DNA of 64,000 nt from assembly GCA_033002965.1 (NCBI GenBank), contig JAURVB010006542.1:33684-97683 (forward strand), given 5' to 3'. A program made the translations under genes and the position numbers. Shown here piece after piece: positions 33,740 to 45,899 of this stretch. The notes below the pieces were generated by a model, which was not told the DNA's origin, did no database searches, and saw only the letters and a program-made list of their open reading frames with translations. This DNA comes from Piper betle (Eukaryota > Streptophyta > Magnoliopsida > Piperales > Piperaceae). Position 1 is the first letter of the stretch. Every line of letters starts with the position of its first letter.

Positions 33740-36697
33740 TGTAAAACCTGTGATTCGAGTCAGGGTTTTATCTTCAGAATCAATCAGTTCGACCGTTATT
33801 TTCGAGTCGAGTCAGTTTCACAATATGTGACTAGCTGACGCCGTCGATGTCAGAGGCCGGTCGTATGTATGAGCCATAAGGGTCATGCGTACCTAAGTAT
33901 ATGATGATAACATAATAAACATAACAAAAATGAATGAGTTATCAGAATATATGAGAGTATGCCCGTTATTTTTTATTATTTATATATATAGTGGATCGTA
34001 GAATTAGGTTTGGGTCGTTTACCGCGATAAGACGCGTAATAGGCAGTTTTAGTGGGTTGTTAGTTATAGAGCATGCCATTATGATCTTGTGGTGTTTGTT
34101 TTATTTTATTAGATTTTTCCCGATTTTTCTAGATTTTTTTAATATTTAATATGACTTAGTTATTATTCTTAACACGAGACGAAATCGAGTCAAGTCTTAT
34201 TTACGAGTTTCCCACCGACCATGCCCGACCCTTTTTCTTTCCCCAAACCCTGATCACCGCCACGCCACCCTCTGCTTGTCGTTGCCACCACTGCCGCGAC
34301 ACCATCCGGCCACCGATCGATGCCGCCTAGCTCCGCCACTGTCGTTGCCGTGTTAGCCCGAGCACTCCCGGCCGTTGTCCGGCCTCCATGATGCGAAGAA
34401 GCCGCGCCTTGCGCCGTGCTTCCATCGTCAATCACACTACTGGTGACTATCGCCATGACGATCGGGTGGTCACCTCAACACCTACGACCAACCCACGACC
34501 CTCCCCGACCAGAGCGAAGCCCATCACCACCTAGGCCGACTGGATCTAGTCACCCATCGCCGCCACCTTTGTTTTAGCCATTTTCTGGCGAACCGCCACC
34601 TCCTCCGACCACATCAATGTCGTAGATGCGTCAGGCTCACCAAGCCGGTGCCAATGGTACCCAATATGACACCTATCACACTAGTAGATGCCGTCGGAGA
34701 TTGTTGCCGGAAAACCACTAGAAAGATGCCAAAAACCAACAAAACACCGGAAAACCGCCAGAACCTTACCGGAAAACCGAATTAGCTGGAATTCACCGGA
34801 TCTTCTGCGGAGCTCATCCAATCAAACCCGATCGAACTTCGGATGCCGATGAGTGCCGAATTTGTAGCTCTGAGACGCGTGACGAAATCCTAGCCATCGC
34901 TGATTTTCAACGAGGAGAGGTATAAATATCTTTGACTTAATTATTTAAAATTGGTGATTATTAGCACAACATGTGAGGATTGATTAATTATTGTGATTAA
35001 TGTTTAATTATGAATGAAGTGATAAGTTGCATGATGTGATTAATAGTGAATGAATGTTAGTGATCTAATTAAGTAAATTAAATTTGAGCATGATAATTGA
35101 CTGCAACGTAGCTTTAAAAAACTTAATAAAATTGATATGAATAGGATGAGTTAGAATTACTTCACATTGATGATTGTTGACTGTGATGGATATGATTGTG
35201 TTGTGTGTAATATTCATGGCGAGTGGATGCATCATTCAGTTAGCGATCGTTAGCTTCTAAATTTGATGTATAGGTACGGAGTAGGAGCTCGCCGCCTAGG
35301 CGCGAGGACATGTTTAGAGCTTTTACCAGGTTCACTTAGGACTCGTCTCTATTTTCATGTTTAGAGCTGTTTCTTGCAGGACGGGTTAAATGGCGTTTTA
35401 TCGGATCCCACTTAACTTGAGCCATTTAGCCGAACAACTTTCCTGATTAATAAACCCTCGAAGATGAGATCCCTCGAGGATGATTTCAAAAACAAGATCC
35501 ACTATAAGTTGCCTTCGGGCCTATTATATAAATCCCTTCCTAGGCCTATATATATAATTTTATCGAGTTTTCAGTGAAACAAGAGATGGAGAAACCGACT
35601 ACACGTACCATGAGCGGATGTCGTGACAGTCAAAGCGGGCACTAAATTAGTGAGCGGACTGTTCCATTCCTTAGGGATCTTGACAACTCCGCATTTGAGT
35701 TCCTCACACCCAGAGAACGTGGAGGTTTACGGTTGCTATTTAGTACAGCGCATGTCCGGACTTGTGGTTCAAAGGGTACTAAAGGCGACTGCCTGAGAGT
35801 GCTCGGCCTTCATGCTCAAGGCCAGGAGAATTATGGAGGTAAGGAGAGGGCTTAGGATATACATGTAGTCGCAATGGACCAGAGAAAAATGAAATGAGAA
35901 ATATGCCAGGAGAGGCATCAATAAAGCAGATAGTTCAGGATGCTACCGGGTCTGCAGCCCAGTGGCTCCTCAATAGGTGCCCTTTAGAGAGTTCACGAGA
36001 AGTATACGCATATTTTCTTTCATATGAGAGTTTACTCTCATAGCCAGTTTGTTATAGTTATATTTGGACTAGTACTGGTTGTTACTAACGTGTTTTTATA
36101 CTATATGTAGGTGATAAGTAAGAGTTGGATGTGTCAGCCTGGACGGAGGAGTACTAATGTTGCTCGCACACATGTCAGTCAATAGAGTGGTTAATATTTT
36201 GTTTATGATGTTATTACATTGAGAATGATATGATTAAATGCTAAGACATGATGATATGATGTGCTTAAATGCTCTGACATGATGATATGATGTGAAACGT
36301 GAATAGAACACAGGTGGGTTGAGACTCAAGCTTGAGAATGAGTACACAATAGATTAGATTTTGTATGAATAAAATTGTTGATATGCATATATGTTTATAT
36401 AGATTATTTTGATAGGGTGGCCCATAATTGCACTTTGTAGGGGAGACTGTCTATTTTATTTCAGAATTTTTATTAATTTTTATCGTAATTGTATTGGTAT
36501 ATAAACTTGTTTGTATGTCATTCATGTAGTATCATGTTAGGATTCTGTGCATTCATCCATGCATGACAAGTCGTATCTTCATCTTAAGATGCCAAGATTA
36601 GATCCGTAAGAGTTGGGTTCGAGTTAGCTCGACTGAACCGGGGCTCTGTAACATGCCAGTTCAATTCACAAGCGTGAACTGGATCTGGGGTATTAGA
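33740..36697 (+). mobile_element. Solo LTR, copy 2 of the ~2.9-kb LTR family
   Basis: 2958 bp starting TGTAAAACCTGTG and ending GGGGTATTAGA (the usual GTTACA end is mutated). The flanking duplication is TCATT (33735-33739, 36698-36702). It is collinear with copies 1 and 3 throughout, including GTAGGAGCTCGCCG near 35283 and the TGAGATCCCTCGAG block. No coding or priming sites. It is inserted in the 5' flank of UGT B, about 700 bp upstream of its start codon. Confidence 0.88.
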
Positions 36698-37310
36698 TCA
36701 TTAGGGTGATATATGAAGGCATTAGGGCTTAGATTAGAAGGATAAAATGATCTTGGTCCTTTGGTCAACTTCAAGCATAAATTGAACTATGTAATTTACC
36801 TACTTAATTATTTTTAGATAAACTATAATAAATGATTAATTTTATTAAGTAATTTTGTATTTGAAAACTGGACAACTAGTATCTGCAAAATATTTCTTCC
36901 AAGTACAATACATGCATGCCACGTATTCCATTTCTCGTGTAACCTTTGGCGCATAAGTAAACCTAAATATTTTTCAACAAAATAATTAATAGTGAAAATA
37001 TTTTGCAGCACACCTACCTTGACCCTTGAATTGAATGCATTCTAAGCAGTTCATTGCATCCTATTCTTTTATTAGTCCATTTACTAATATAAAAAGTCAT
37101 ATAATATACTTACATTTATTTCGAAGCTAGGTCATACAATATATTAAGCAGATATTATATTATTTACAACATTAATGTCACAACCGCCCAGTTTACATAA
37201 TTATCAGTGTACATTTTTGTTTGTCCTGCATAAGCTTCGCATTGCCTATATCTACTGAGTTGACAAGGATATTTGGAAATGCGTGGCTTGTGGATTTAGC
37301 TTTCAAAATT
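36698..37310 (+). other. Proximal 5' flank of UGT B
   Basis: The same flank as 3120-3720 upstream of UGT A. From 37310 to 37384 the sequence is specific to UGT B (GGTGGCCATGGTATGG). A TATATA stretch at 37379-37384 is the only TATA-like element near the start codon. Confidence 0.55.
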
Positions 37311-37426
37311 GACAAATCCTTTTATGGTGGCCATGGTATGGATTATTTTGTAGAGGCCACTGATCAGTCTATTACAAAATATATATGAAAAGGGTCCTTG
37401 AATCCCTCTCCCTTTCAACACCATTG

Positions 37427-40329
37427 ATGGAGAAGCAAGCACAAGGAAGAGGTTGCAGGGTTGTTCTTGCTCCCTGTCCCTTACAAGGCCATGTGAATCC
37501 TATGCTTCAACTGGGCTTGGCCCTCTACAACAATGGCTTCTCCATCACCATCATCCACTCCACGTTCAACTCCCCAACACCTTCTCAATACCCAAACTTT
37601 GATCTCAAGCCCATCTCCAATGGCTCATCTGAGCTGCAAGCTTGTATAGGCGATCCTCCTGGCTTTGTCCATGTCCTCAACAAGAGTTGTGAAGCTCCTT
37701 TTAGGAAGTATGTGTCTGAGTTGGTGGAAGGGATTGGGAAAGAAGAAAGGGTTGTCTGCATCATATCTGACATGTTTACTTATTATACAAAGAGTGTTGC
37801 AGAAGAGCTTGGTGTTCCAAGGTTCATTTTCTGGACTGGTAGTGTCAACTCCTTCATGGTCACCTCTGCAATTCCTCTTCTTCGCCAAAAGGGCTATCTT
37901 CCCTTATCAGGTTCTTGCATCAATCTAATAGCTGTGTTTTTGTTTTCTTATTAGGGTTAGATTTTGTTTGTTTTTGTTTGGTTGGATACATATGCGTACT
38001 TCAATCAGAATATGTTTCCAACATTAATATAAAAAATTTCTGTTTAAAAAAGATTTTTTTTTCTTTTGTTCGTTGTTGTGATTGTTCGTAGTTTGTTGTT
38101 TGGTTTTTAGAAATGTAGAATCAATCAAACTCTAAATTATGAGTTGGTCCTTTTTTGTTTAGTGTCAAAACAGCATTTAATTAGCTAGGAAAAGTCAGCT
38201 AGAGAATAAAATGATTTGTTAAGCCTTTATTATTTATATTGAAATGTTCTATTTCAACTTGATTTAAATTATTTTAGTGATACATATTTATATTCATATT
38301 TACAACAATCACTCTAACAAAGTGTCACAAAATTGAAAGGGGAATTTACAAATAGAGCTTTTTAATAGAAAAAGGGAGAAAATATTCAGATATTACCCAG
38401 TAGTGGTAAATCATACCTAATAATCAGAAAAAAGGAAAAATACAAATTATCTAAATTACCCTTACATAAAAATTAAAACAAATTTAACCAAAATTATTTT
38501 AAAAAAACTTTTAAATGTTCAGTAGGGTGGTCGGCTGACTGCCCCTAGGCCAAGGGCAACCACACCAGGCCGCCCGAGGCCGAGGGTGTCCAGATCTGGC
38601 CACTCGTCAGCCTTGGCAGTTAGATTATGCCCCCCTCGGCCTAGGGGTGGCCAAATCCGGCTGCCATCCTGCCCACCCTTGGCTAGGGGCAGTCGGTCAA
38701 GATCAGTTGGCCGCCAATGAATAAAAAGTAATTTTTTTATCTTACTTTGGTATTTCATTATAAAACCAACACAATGACAGTTATTTCATTATACTGAAAA
38801 TTCTCATTGTCTAGTAATTAGTTTTAATTCTCCCAGCACGTGGTATTATTAAAAAATATTGTCCCATCTTTGACAAAAAATTCTTACAGTTAATCAAATC
38901 AAAGGGAAAATTAAAATTATTCTATTTAAAGGTAGGTTTCAAATACTCAAATCGGAGTGGAGTTGATTTCGAGATGACTCCAAGCCTACTCAGTATCATT
39001 CATACAAGTTTTTCAATTCACTAAATAAAAATTATGTGCTTTTTCAATTAAGTAAATTGATCACTTTGTCATTTATGTTACTTAAAATATTGCTTAAGCT
39101 AAACAAAATAAAAATAGTATGTTTTAAAGAATTTTAGTACTTGACTCTAGGAGTCATCATAAAATCCAAATCATCAATTAAGTTTGACTCAAAGAACTTT
39201 TAGAGGCAAAAAGGAGTTTTAAAACTTATGATGAGGGACATATGTTAAGAATTTATAATCTTGGAACACTGTTATTTACACATCCTTATTTCCAACTATT
39301 TGCCTTCCAACACCTGTCATGGAAAACAGGCCAAACAAAGGGCAAGATCTCAAATCCAATTACTTGCTTTCCATTGCATTGAATTTTTTAATCATTTATT
39401 TTAAAATTTTCTTAAAGTTCTTGAATGCTTTGACAGATCCACCATCAAAAGACCAAGTTGAAGAATTGCCTCCTTTCAGAGTCAAGGACTTGCTAGACTT
39501 CAAAACAGCAGACCAAGAAGCATGGTATGAACTGGTAGACTACACGATCAATGAGGCCATTCATTCGTCTGGCATTATGTGGAACTCCTTTGAATTTCTT
39601 GAAGAAGCAGCGATCATCAAAATCCAACAAGATTTTGGACTCCAACTCTTCACAGTTGCCCCCCTTCACCACCTTCACTCACCACTGCCACAACAATCTA
39701 ATATAAATGGCTTGCCTCACAACAATACTGCAAGGTGCATTGGATGGTTGGACCAACAAGAAGCTAAATCAGTTATTTATGTCAGCTTTGGAAGCTTGGC
39801 ATCTATTACCAAATCTCAATTGTTGGAGATTGCAATGGGGCTTGTAAGATCCAAGATGCCATTTTTGTGGGTATTGAGGCCTGGCCTAGTCATTGGTGAA
39901 GAACATATCAAATTGCCAGATGAAATTGAGGAAGTAATAAGATCAAAGAGAGGCCTTGTTGTTGATTGGGCACCACAGAGAGAAGTTTTAGCTCACCCAG
40001 CAGTGGGTGGATTCTGGACTCACTGTGGATGGAACTCTGTGATGGAGAGCATATGTGAAGGGGTGCCCATGATTTGCACCCCATGTTTTGGAGATCAAAA
40101 TGCGAATGCCAGGTTTGTGAGCCATGTTTGGAAGGTTGGGATTCAAATAGAGGAAGAGATTGAAAGTGGGGTGGTAGAGATGGCCATCAGGAAGTTGATG
40201 GTGGAGAAGGAAGGGGAGGAGTTGAAAGAAAGGATTGACGCATTGCAAGAGAAGGCACAACGTCATGTAAGAGGGGGAGATCCTTACTCTTTACACAAGT
40301 TTGTGCAATTCGTCACATCCATCCCATGA
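37427..40329 (+). CDS. UGT B: UGT76-like UDP-glycosyltransferase, intact
   Basis: A cytosolic family-1 glycosyltransferase (GT-B fold, group H/UGT76-like), expected to glucosylate a small acceptor from UDP-glucose; the acceptor cannot be read from sequence. Exon 1 is 37427-37910, the intron 37911-39436 (GT-AG, after GYLPLS), and exon 2 39437-40329. They join in frame for 458 aa, a normal family length. Catalytic His22 (LQGH) and Asp115 (IISDMF) are both present. The PSPG box at about residues 339-382 is 44 residues long (WAPQREVL ... HCGWNS ... CFGDQ) with Trp22 and Gln44, typical of UDP-glucose users. An in-frame ATG at 37385 lies next to the TATATA, so 37427 (MEKQAQGRG), which aligns with the paralogs' starts, is preferred. 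It is the only UGT of six here without a lesion. Confidence 0.9.
38523..38725 (+). repeat. GC-rich inverted-repeat element in the UGT B intron
   Basis: Roughly 200 bp with terminal inverted repeats: GGTCGGCTGACTGCCCCTAG on the left pairs with GACTGCCCCTAGCCAAGGG read from the right end, bounded by GGCCGCCAATGAATAAA. It is the best-preserved of three copies, one in each A-type UGT intron. Probably an old non-autonomous DNA transposon (MITE). The open frame across it is not a gene. Confidence 0.65.
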
Positions 40330-42040
40330 TGTGTGCAAGCTACAAGCCCACTTGTCTTCGTGATAATAGGATGATTCCTTGCCCTGTCTTTGAGCTTATT
40401 ATCTATTAAATTATATAAATAATACAAATTTTAATATGAAATATGAGAAAAAATAATAAATATAGTTATTCTTATTAAAAAATATATTTTTATATAATAT
40501 CACATATTCGGATCCTAGATCCGAATCTTTTCAAATATGAAAAATAGTTAAATTGTATGAACTTATATCTGATCCGAACTTGTTTGGGTGTAAGTATAAA
40601 TAGGTGAGATACATATTAGGTTTGAGCATGAATGGGGCTGGCAATGACCCAAGCTAACAGGGGTCATTTACTAATTTCTCGACCATTAATTATTATTGCA
40701 TCATTTACCACACTTTTCCTACTGCTTGCCGTTACTAAGTTTTGAACATTTTGACTAATGGTAAACGATTAACAATTGATAAAGTTGAATTCGAACGACA
40801 CAAAGTCTTTAACAATACACAACCCTTGTGGAGATCCCAAGTTTGGTTTCACTTAGACCATAGATTTATATTAAACCAACTTCAAAATGATGTAATAAAA
40901 TAAATTTTTAACTAAATATAATAATAATACTATTTCTCCATATTGATTGAATATAATTATATTTTTACTTTAAATAGTAAATAAAATAGTAAATCGATAA
41001 ATCGTTAAAACAATGAAGGCATAAGATTCTACCACTATTGTTTTAAAATAAAAATGATGTGGTTGAATTTACTATTTTTTAATCAGTAAAAAAGTATTTA
41101 ACTATTCTATTTCAATTTAATTCAAAAACACCAAACTAGCGGACCACTTGGAGCCCTACAATCTAGCATATGGCTTGGCCCACCTCCGACTCGAGTTCGA
41201 TTAATCTACAAATTATTATATTTTAAAAGATAATCATATCTTATCTAAATCCAAATTTTTCTATACATTAATTATACCAAAGAAAAAAAAGTTTATCCGG
41301 AGCAGTGGTGGTAAGAGGTGAAAAATTCTAAAAAAATTAGGTTCTAGTGCCCAGCTTGCCTCCAGCTGGCCAAGAGTTTGTCCAACCTTGTAACCTGATC
41401 CAAGAATGCAACATTTATAACTTATATGTTCCCATTATTTTTTTCAGAACCAGCTCCCAAAAATGAATAATTACTCCAACATGTCCATAATAAACTCAAT
41501 CAGAAGGAACATATGCTACTTATTTTTTTGGTGTTTTGGTTGCACTAATGACAAATTTAACGGGTGGAATTTAATTTATAACTGCTATTTATAATAATGA
41601 AAAATCAACATATCTTACGATGAAAAGCCTCGCATTCGATCTCCATTGCCTTAGGTTGAGACCGTCATATGTTTACTTAATATGATGGAGAAGCTCATAC
41701 CATTTAGGATGGGTGCAAAATTCTTCAAAATGGTAACTTAATATGATGGAGAAGCTCATACCAGTTGTAACTATGTTTCAAACTACAAAACCACTAGTGA
41801 TATACCCTTTTCTAGTGATTATGACTAATATAATTTACAACATGATAGGCTTTTCTGGGTTCGAAAGAAACAATTTTTTTTTCGAAATCAGCCAACCAAA
41901 TATATGTATGCTGCAAATTAAATATCATATCACTGCATCTTATAACCACTATTCTAAAACTAAAAAGTGAATCTGATTGAAAGAAACATCTTTCCAACAA
42001 GAAAAAAGTATTGTTCTTGCATGTCATGACCTCTCTTTTA
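40330..42040 (+). other. UGT B 3' flank and UGT C 5' flank
   Basis: 40500-41030 is a single copy of the unit that is tandemly amplified after UGT A (7166-9083). 41030-41270 matches the sequence before UGT F. 41280-42040 matches, in inverted form, 52840-53280 next to UGT E, and contains the word CTTAATATGATGGAGAAGCTCATACCA twice. No gene is seen. Confidence 0.65.
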
Positions 42041-42141
42041 CAGAAGCCTCTTTAATTTTCATGGCTTCTCCCTTCTAAACAGCCAAGTTCTTCAACCTCA
42101 TAAGTCATAACCTTGGAAAACATATTGCTTCTTGAGAAACA

Positions 42142-43777
42142 ATGGAAAGGCAATCAAAAGGAAGAGCTTGCAGAGTGCTGCTTGCTCCATTTCCATTGCA
42201 TGGCCATCTATGTCCCATGCTTCAACTGGGCATGGGCTCTCCACAGCAGTGGCTTCTCCATCACCATTGTATACTCGCCCTTCAACTCTCCAAACTTCTC
42301 CTAATACCCACAATTTGATCTCAAGCCCACCCCACCTCTGAGGAGCTCCATGGTTCCATTGCGCATGATGATCCTACTCTCTTCCTCCAACTCTTAAACG
42401 GGAGTTGTGAAGCTCCTTTTAGGAAGTATATGTCGGAGTTAATGGAAGATGAAAGAGCTGCTTGTATCACATCGGATTCTCTCATTTACTTTACAACCAC
42501 TGCTGCTCAAGAACTCGGTGTTCCAAGGTTCATCTTATTCGCAATTAGTGCGAACTCCTTCTTCAAAAGGGTTGCCTGACCAACAAATGTACGTGTGTCT
42601 GCTTGGCATTTTTTAGTCTGTGATCTGTTTTAGTGTTAGGATGTCTTTCCTTCACACAAGGTTTAATTACCCCTTCTCATCATAACATAAATTTGCAAAT
42701 ATTGCTATTTAAAATCTTTTAACATTTTACATTCTTTCCTGTCAACGAAACGGACGCTTAAGAAAAAGTATCGGATTAAATTTGCTTTCAATATATAAAC
42801 TTGTTATTCATCTTACAGTTAAAAATTCAGCTGTGGACATTGTCTAATTATTTGTTCATGTGTTGCACATTAACTTTGTTTGCAGATCCTCCCTCTGCCA
42901 GTTGGAGAACTACCCTCATTGAGAGTGAAGGATTTACTATACATTAAAACAGAGTGCCAAAACATTCAACACCCTTATTACCAACTAGTGGATACCTTGA
43001 TTGAGGATGCAATCCGCGCATCTGGGCTCATCTTCAACACCTTTGAATTCTTAGAAGAAGAAGCAATGTCCAAAGTCAAGCAACAGTTTGCAACAAAACT
43101 CTTCCTCATAGCCCCTCTCGATAAGTTTGCTTCACCTCATTTTATCAGCTTGTTGAAACCAAATGCAGACTGCATTGAATGGCTAGACCAGCAGGAACCG
43201 AAATCAGTCATTTATGTTAGCTTTGGAAGATTTGTTGCCATTGAGAAACCACAGATTTTGGAAATTAAAAGGGGTCTTGCGAAGTCTGAGGTGCCATTTT
43301 TGTGGGTTTTGTGGTCGGCCTTGGTCATTGGTGAAGAACATGTAAAACTGCCTGTTGAGATTGAAGAAGAAATCAAATCAAGGAAACGTTTGTTGCTGAT
43401 TGGGCACTACAGGGAGAAGTTCTAGCTCATCCAGCTGTGGGTGGATTCTGGACTCACTCTGTGGATGGAACTCTGTGATGGAGAGCATATGTGAAAGGGT
43501 GTCCATGATTTGCACCCCATTCTTTGGAGACCAGAATGTGAATGCCAGGTTTGTGAGCTATGTTTGAAGGCTGAGATTCAAATAGAGGAAGAGCTTGAAA
43601 GTGGGGGTTGTGAAGAATACTATCAGGAGGTTGATGGTAGAAGAAGGTGAGGAGATGAAAGAGAAGGTTGAAGCCATGAAAGAGAAGGCACCACATTGTG
43701 CAAGAGGGGAAATCCTTCCCGTGATTCATTCAATGAGTTTGTTCAATCAATCTTGTCTAATCCCTAATTATCCTTGA
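42142..43777 (+). pseudogene. UGT C: F-type UGT76-like glycosyltransferase, multiply frameshifted
   Basis: The start is the ATG at 42142 (MERQSKGRACRVLLAP, catalytic His in LHGH). Exon 1 shifts frame at GGGCATGGGCTCT (one extra G compared with UGT E and F) and has a stop after AACTTCTCC. Exon 2 starts at 42886 after TTTGCAG. It has lost five bases (AAGAA) of CCCTCTGAAGAACCAG, then is open to about 43425 (LRVKDLLYIKTEC ... NADCIEWLDQQEPKS). It breaks again before the PSPG box, and the box has a 2-base insertion at CACTCTGTGG. The TATA box seen in UGT E and F is TCTAAACA here. A clear pseudogene. Confidence 0.9.
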
Positions 43778-44876
43778 GGTGACTTGCTATTTGTTAATTA
43801 TATGGTATTCGATTTAATGCAACATTTTCTATTTGTAATATCAAATGTTATTTTTATGAATCGTAAACTACGAAATATTTTCCCGCTTTTCTTCGGCTTA
43901 TGTTTTGATTGACCCAATAAATTTTCTACGCAAGTATGATAACAAGGTGATAAAAAGTGAAGAAAATTAATATTGTGTTATGGATATGTAAAGAAGTGTG
44001 TAATTTTTGGCCATTTTTCACATTTTTAAACACCATTAACCATGGTAAAAAATAACTTTTAATGTTTGTAACGACCACATAGGCCTGAGTTCAATGATCT
44101 AGCTTCTTGTGTTTTCTTTTAAAAAATTAACAACAACAATAATAATAACAATATTTTCCTTCGGCTTGACATGGAGTCAAGTGCAAGCTAGTTGACTCTA
44201 AGTAATTCATGGTATATTCTCAATTAAGTAAATAAATATTATATAAAATTAGTATTTACATTGTTCTTTGACTCTTAAAATTGATAAATATATATATATT
44301 TTTTATTTTTAAATATTAATTTAACTAAATTAAAAAGAAGCTAAGATGTTTTAATATTTTTAATTACTGTATTGGGGAGTTAATGACAAAATCTATCATC
44401 ACTAGATGTCATCCATAGAGATTGTAGGGAAATCATACATGAAGTGAAGTCGATTTAGGAAGTCTTTGGAGCCAAAAAGAAGTTTCAAAACTACGATTGT
44501 AAAATTTGTCATTAGGGAATCAACCATAGAGATTGATTCAAAAAAATTATAAAGTACCAAAGTCTACTCGAAAAGTTATTAGGGCTCATAAGAGTTTTGA
44601 AAGTATAGTTGAGAGACGATAATATGCAAACTTAAATGATCATCACTTATACCAATCATAGAGCTAACCAAAGAAACGTCATAAGCGCAATTACTCATAT
44701 CCAATATTATTCCACTTCTTCGTGCTAAAATCTTCAACACTATTTGGCTCTTATTGCCCTTGGTTCACATAGACCAAGTTCCGTATATATATATGATATA
44801 TATATATATATAGATAGATGGGGATCAAGCCAATTCAATTTGTAAACATTGGCCAAATTGAGCTTGACCCAAGAGA
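43778..44876. other. Intergenic, AT-rich
   Basis: No gene or repeat was recognised apart from a short TA run at 44785-44812. The first ~60 bp after UGT C are shared with the 3' side of UGT E (TATGGTATTCGATTTAATGC). Confidence 0.6.
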
Positions 44877-45784
44877 TTAAAAAGAGCCATCAACACAGAG
44901 CCATTGCCCAACAAATAGACTGTCACAGTCCAGATTAGGGTTGATCCCATCAAAGAAATCGGTGGTGAGGTTGAAGAGCTGGGTCACACCAAAGCATGTA
45001 TCTCCGGACTGCGCTCCATAAACCGATTCACAGATCGGACTACTCTTAGCCTTTGCTGTAAAACACAAAACACGATATGTTATAATTTTCGTATATATAA
45101 ATTAGATTTAGCTACTAGCGTTAAGTCGATTTGATTTCAAGCCAAATAAACCAAATACTATCGAAATGCTATTTACATGATAAAATTTCTAACAAACTAA
45201 AACAGAACATGGTCTAATGACATCAAAATGAACCAAACATTTTGGTTTTAGTTCGGTTTGGTATTTCAAAAGTAGACTTTTGTTAAAATTTGTTTAAGAC
45301 GGATAATTCTTTAACTAATGAAGATTTAACCAACATTTTAGCAAACCTAACCTCATTTGAAATTAATGTAGCATGGATACTAAATTAAATATTTTCCAGT
45401 TAAACATAAATGAATCAATTAACTTGTTAATAATCTGCATAATGCATATATAAATTTTAGTTTTTTTTTTGAATTTCAGTTCCCCCATGTTTTGGAAAAG
45501 AAAAAAATTAAACTAAATGAGTTCAAATTAACTGAATTAAATTCCTAATTTGATTAGAAGTTGGTTCCATTTTCGATTTTCACCGAAGTATGTTCACCCC
45601 TACCCATATTAAGGTGGTGCAAGTAAGGAGATGCAGAAAATAGCACAAGTTGTACTGTTCTTGAATATGGATATTTGAGAGACTTACAACTAGCAAACAA
45701 TCTTCCATCTGCAATGGAAAGGAACAGAAGAAAACAAATGATGGAAGCCAGGTTGAAGAGCATTGCTGTTCCTTTGCTGCCCAT
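44877..45784 (-). CDS. Small secreted LysM-domain protein, intact
   Basis: A 91-aa protein in two exons: exon 1 45784-45688, intron 45687-45056 (GTAAGT...TACAG), exon 2 45055-44877, TAA stop. Residues 1-28 form a signal peptide (MGSKGTAML, then a hydrophobic stretch ending SIADGR). Residues 41-88 are one LysM domain (CESVYGAQSGDTC, then TQLFNLTTDFFDGINPNLDC, then LFVGQWLC) with four Cys that probably form two disulfides. LysM domains bind N-acetylglucosamine polymers such as chitin or peptidoglycan, so an apoplastic glycan-binding role is likely; the ligand is not known. An in-frame ATG at 45847 lies before the expected transcription start, so 45784 is chosen. It has no paralog in the window. 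Confidence 0.88.
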
Positions 45785-45857
45785 TCTTGCCTTCTTGCTT
45801 TGATGAGTATATTTTGATCTGATTCTTTTGCTTGCCTTTGTGTTCATTGATGCTATC

Positions 45858-45865
45858 TATTTATA
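45858..45865 (-). promoter_or_regulatory. TATA box of the LysM gene
   Basis: Minus-strand TATAAATA lies 74-81 bp before the chosen ATG (45784), placing transcription start near 45830 and giving a ~45-nt leader. Confidence 0.65.
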
Positions 45866-45899
45866 GTGGTATATATGGGTATGATTTGTTAATGGTGAA

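Noticed and set aside
37385..37426. ATG at 37385 as the UGT B start
   Set aside because: It overlaps the only TATA-like stretch, and the extra 14 residues have no match in the F-type paralogs, whose starts align with 37427. It cannot be fully excluded.
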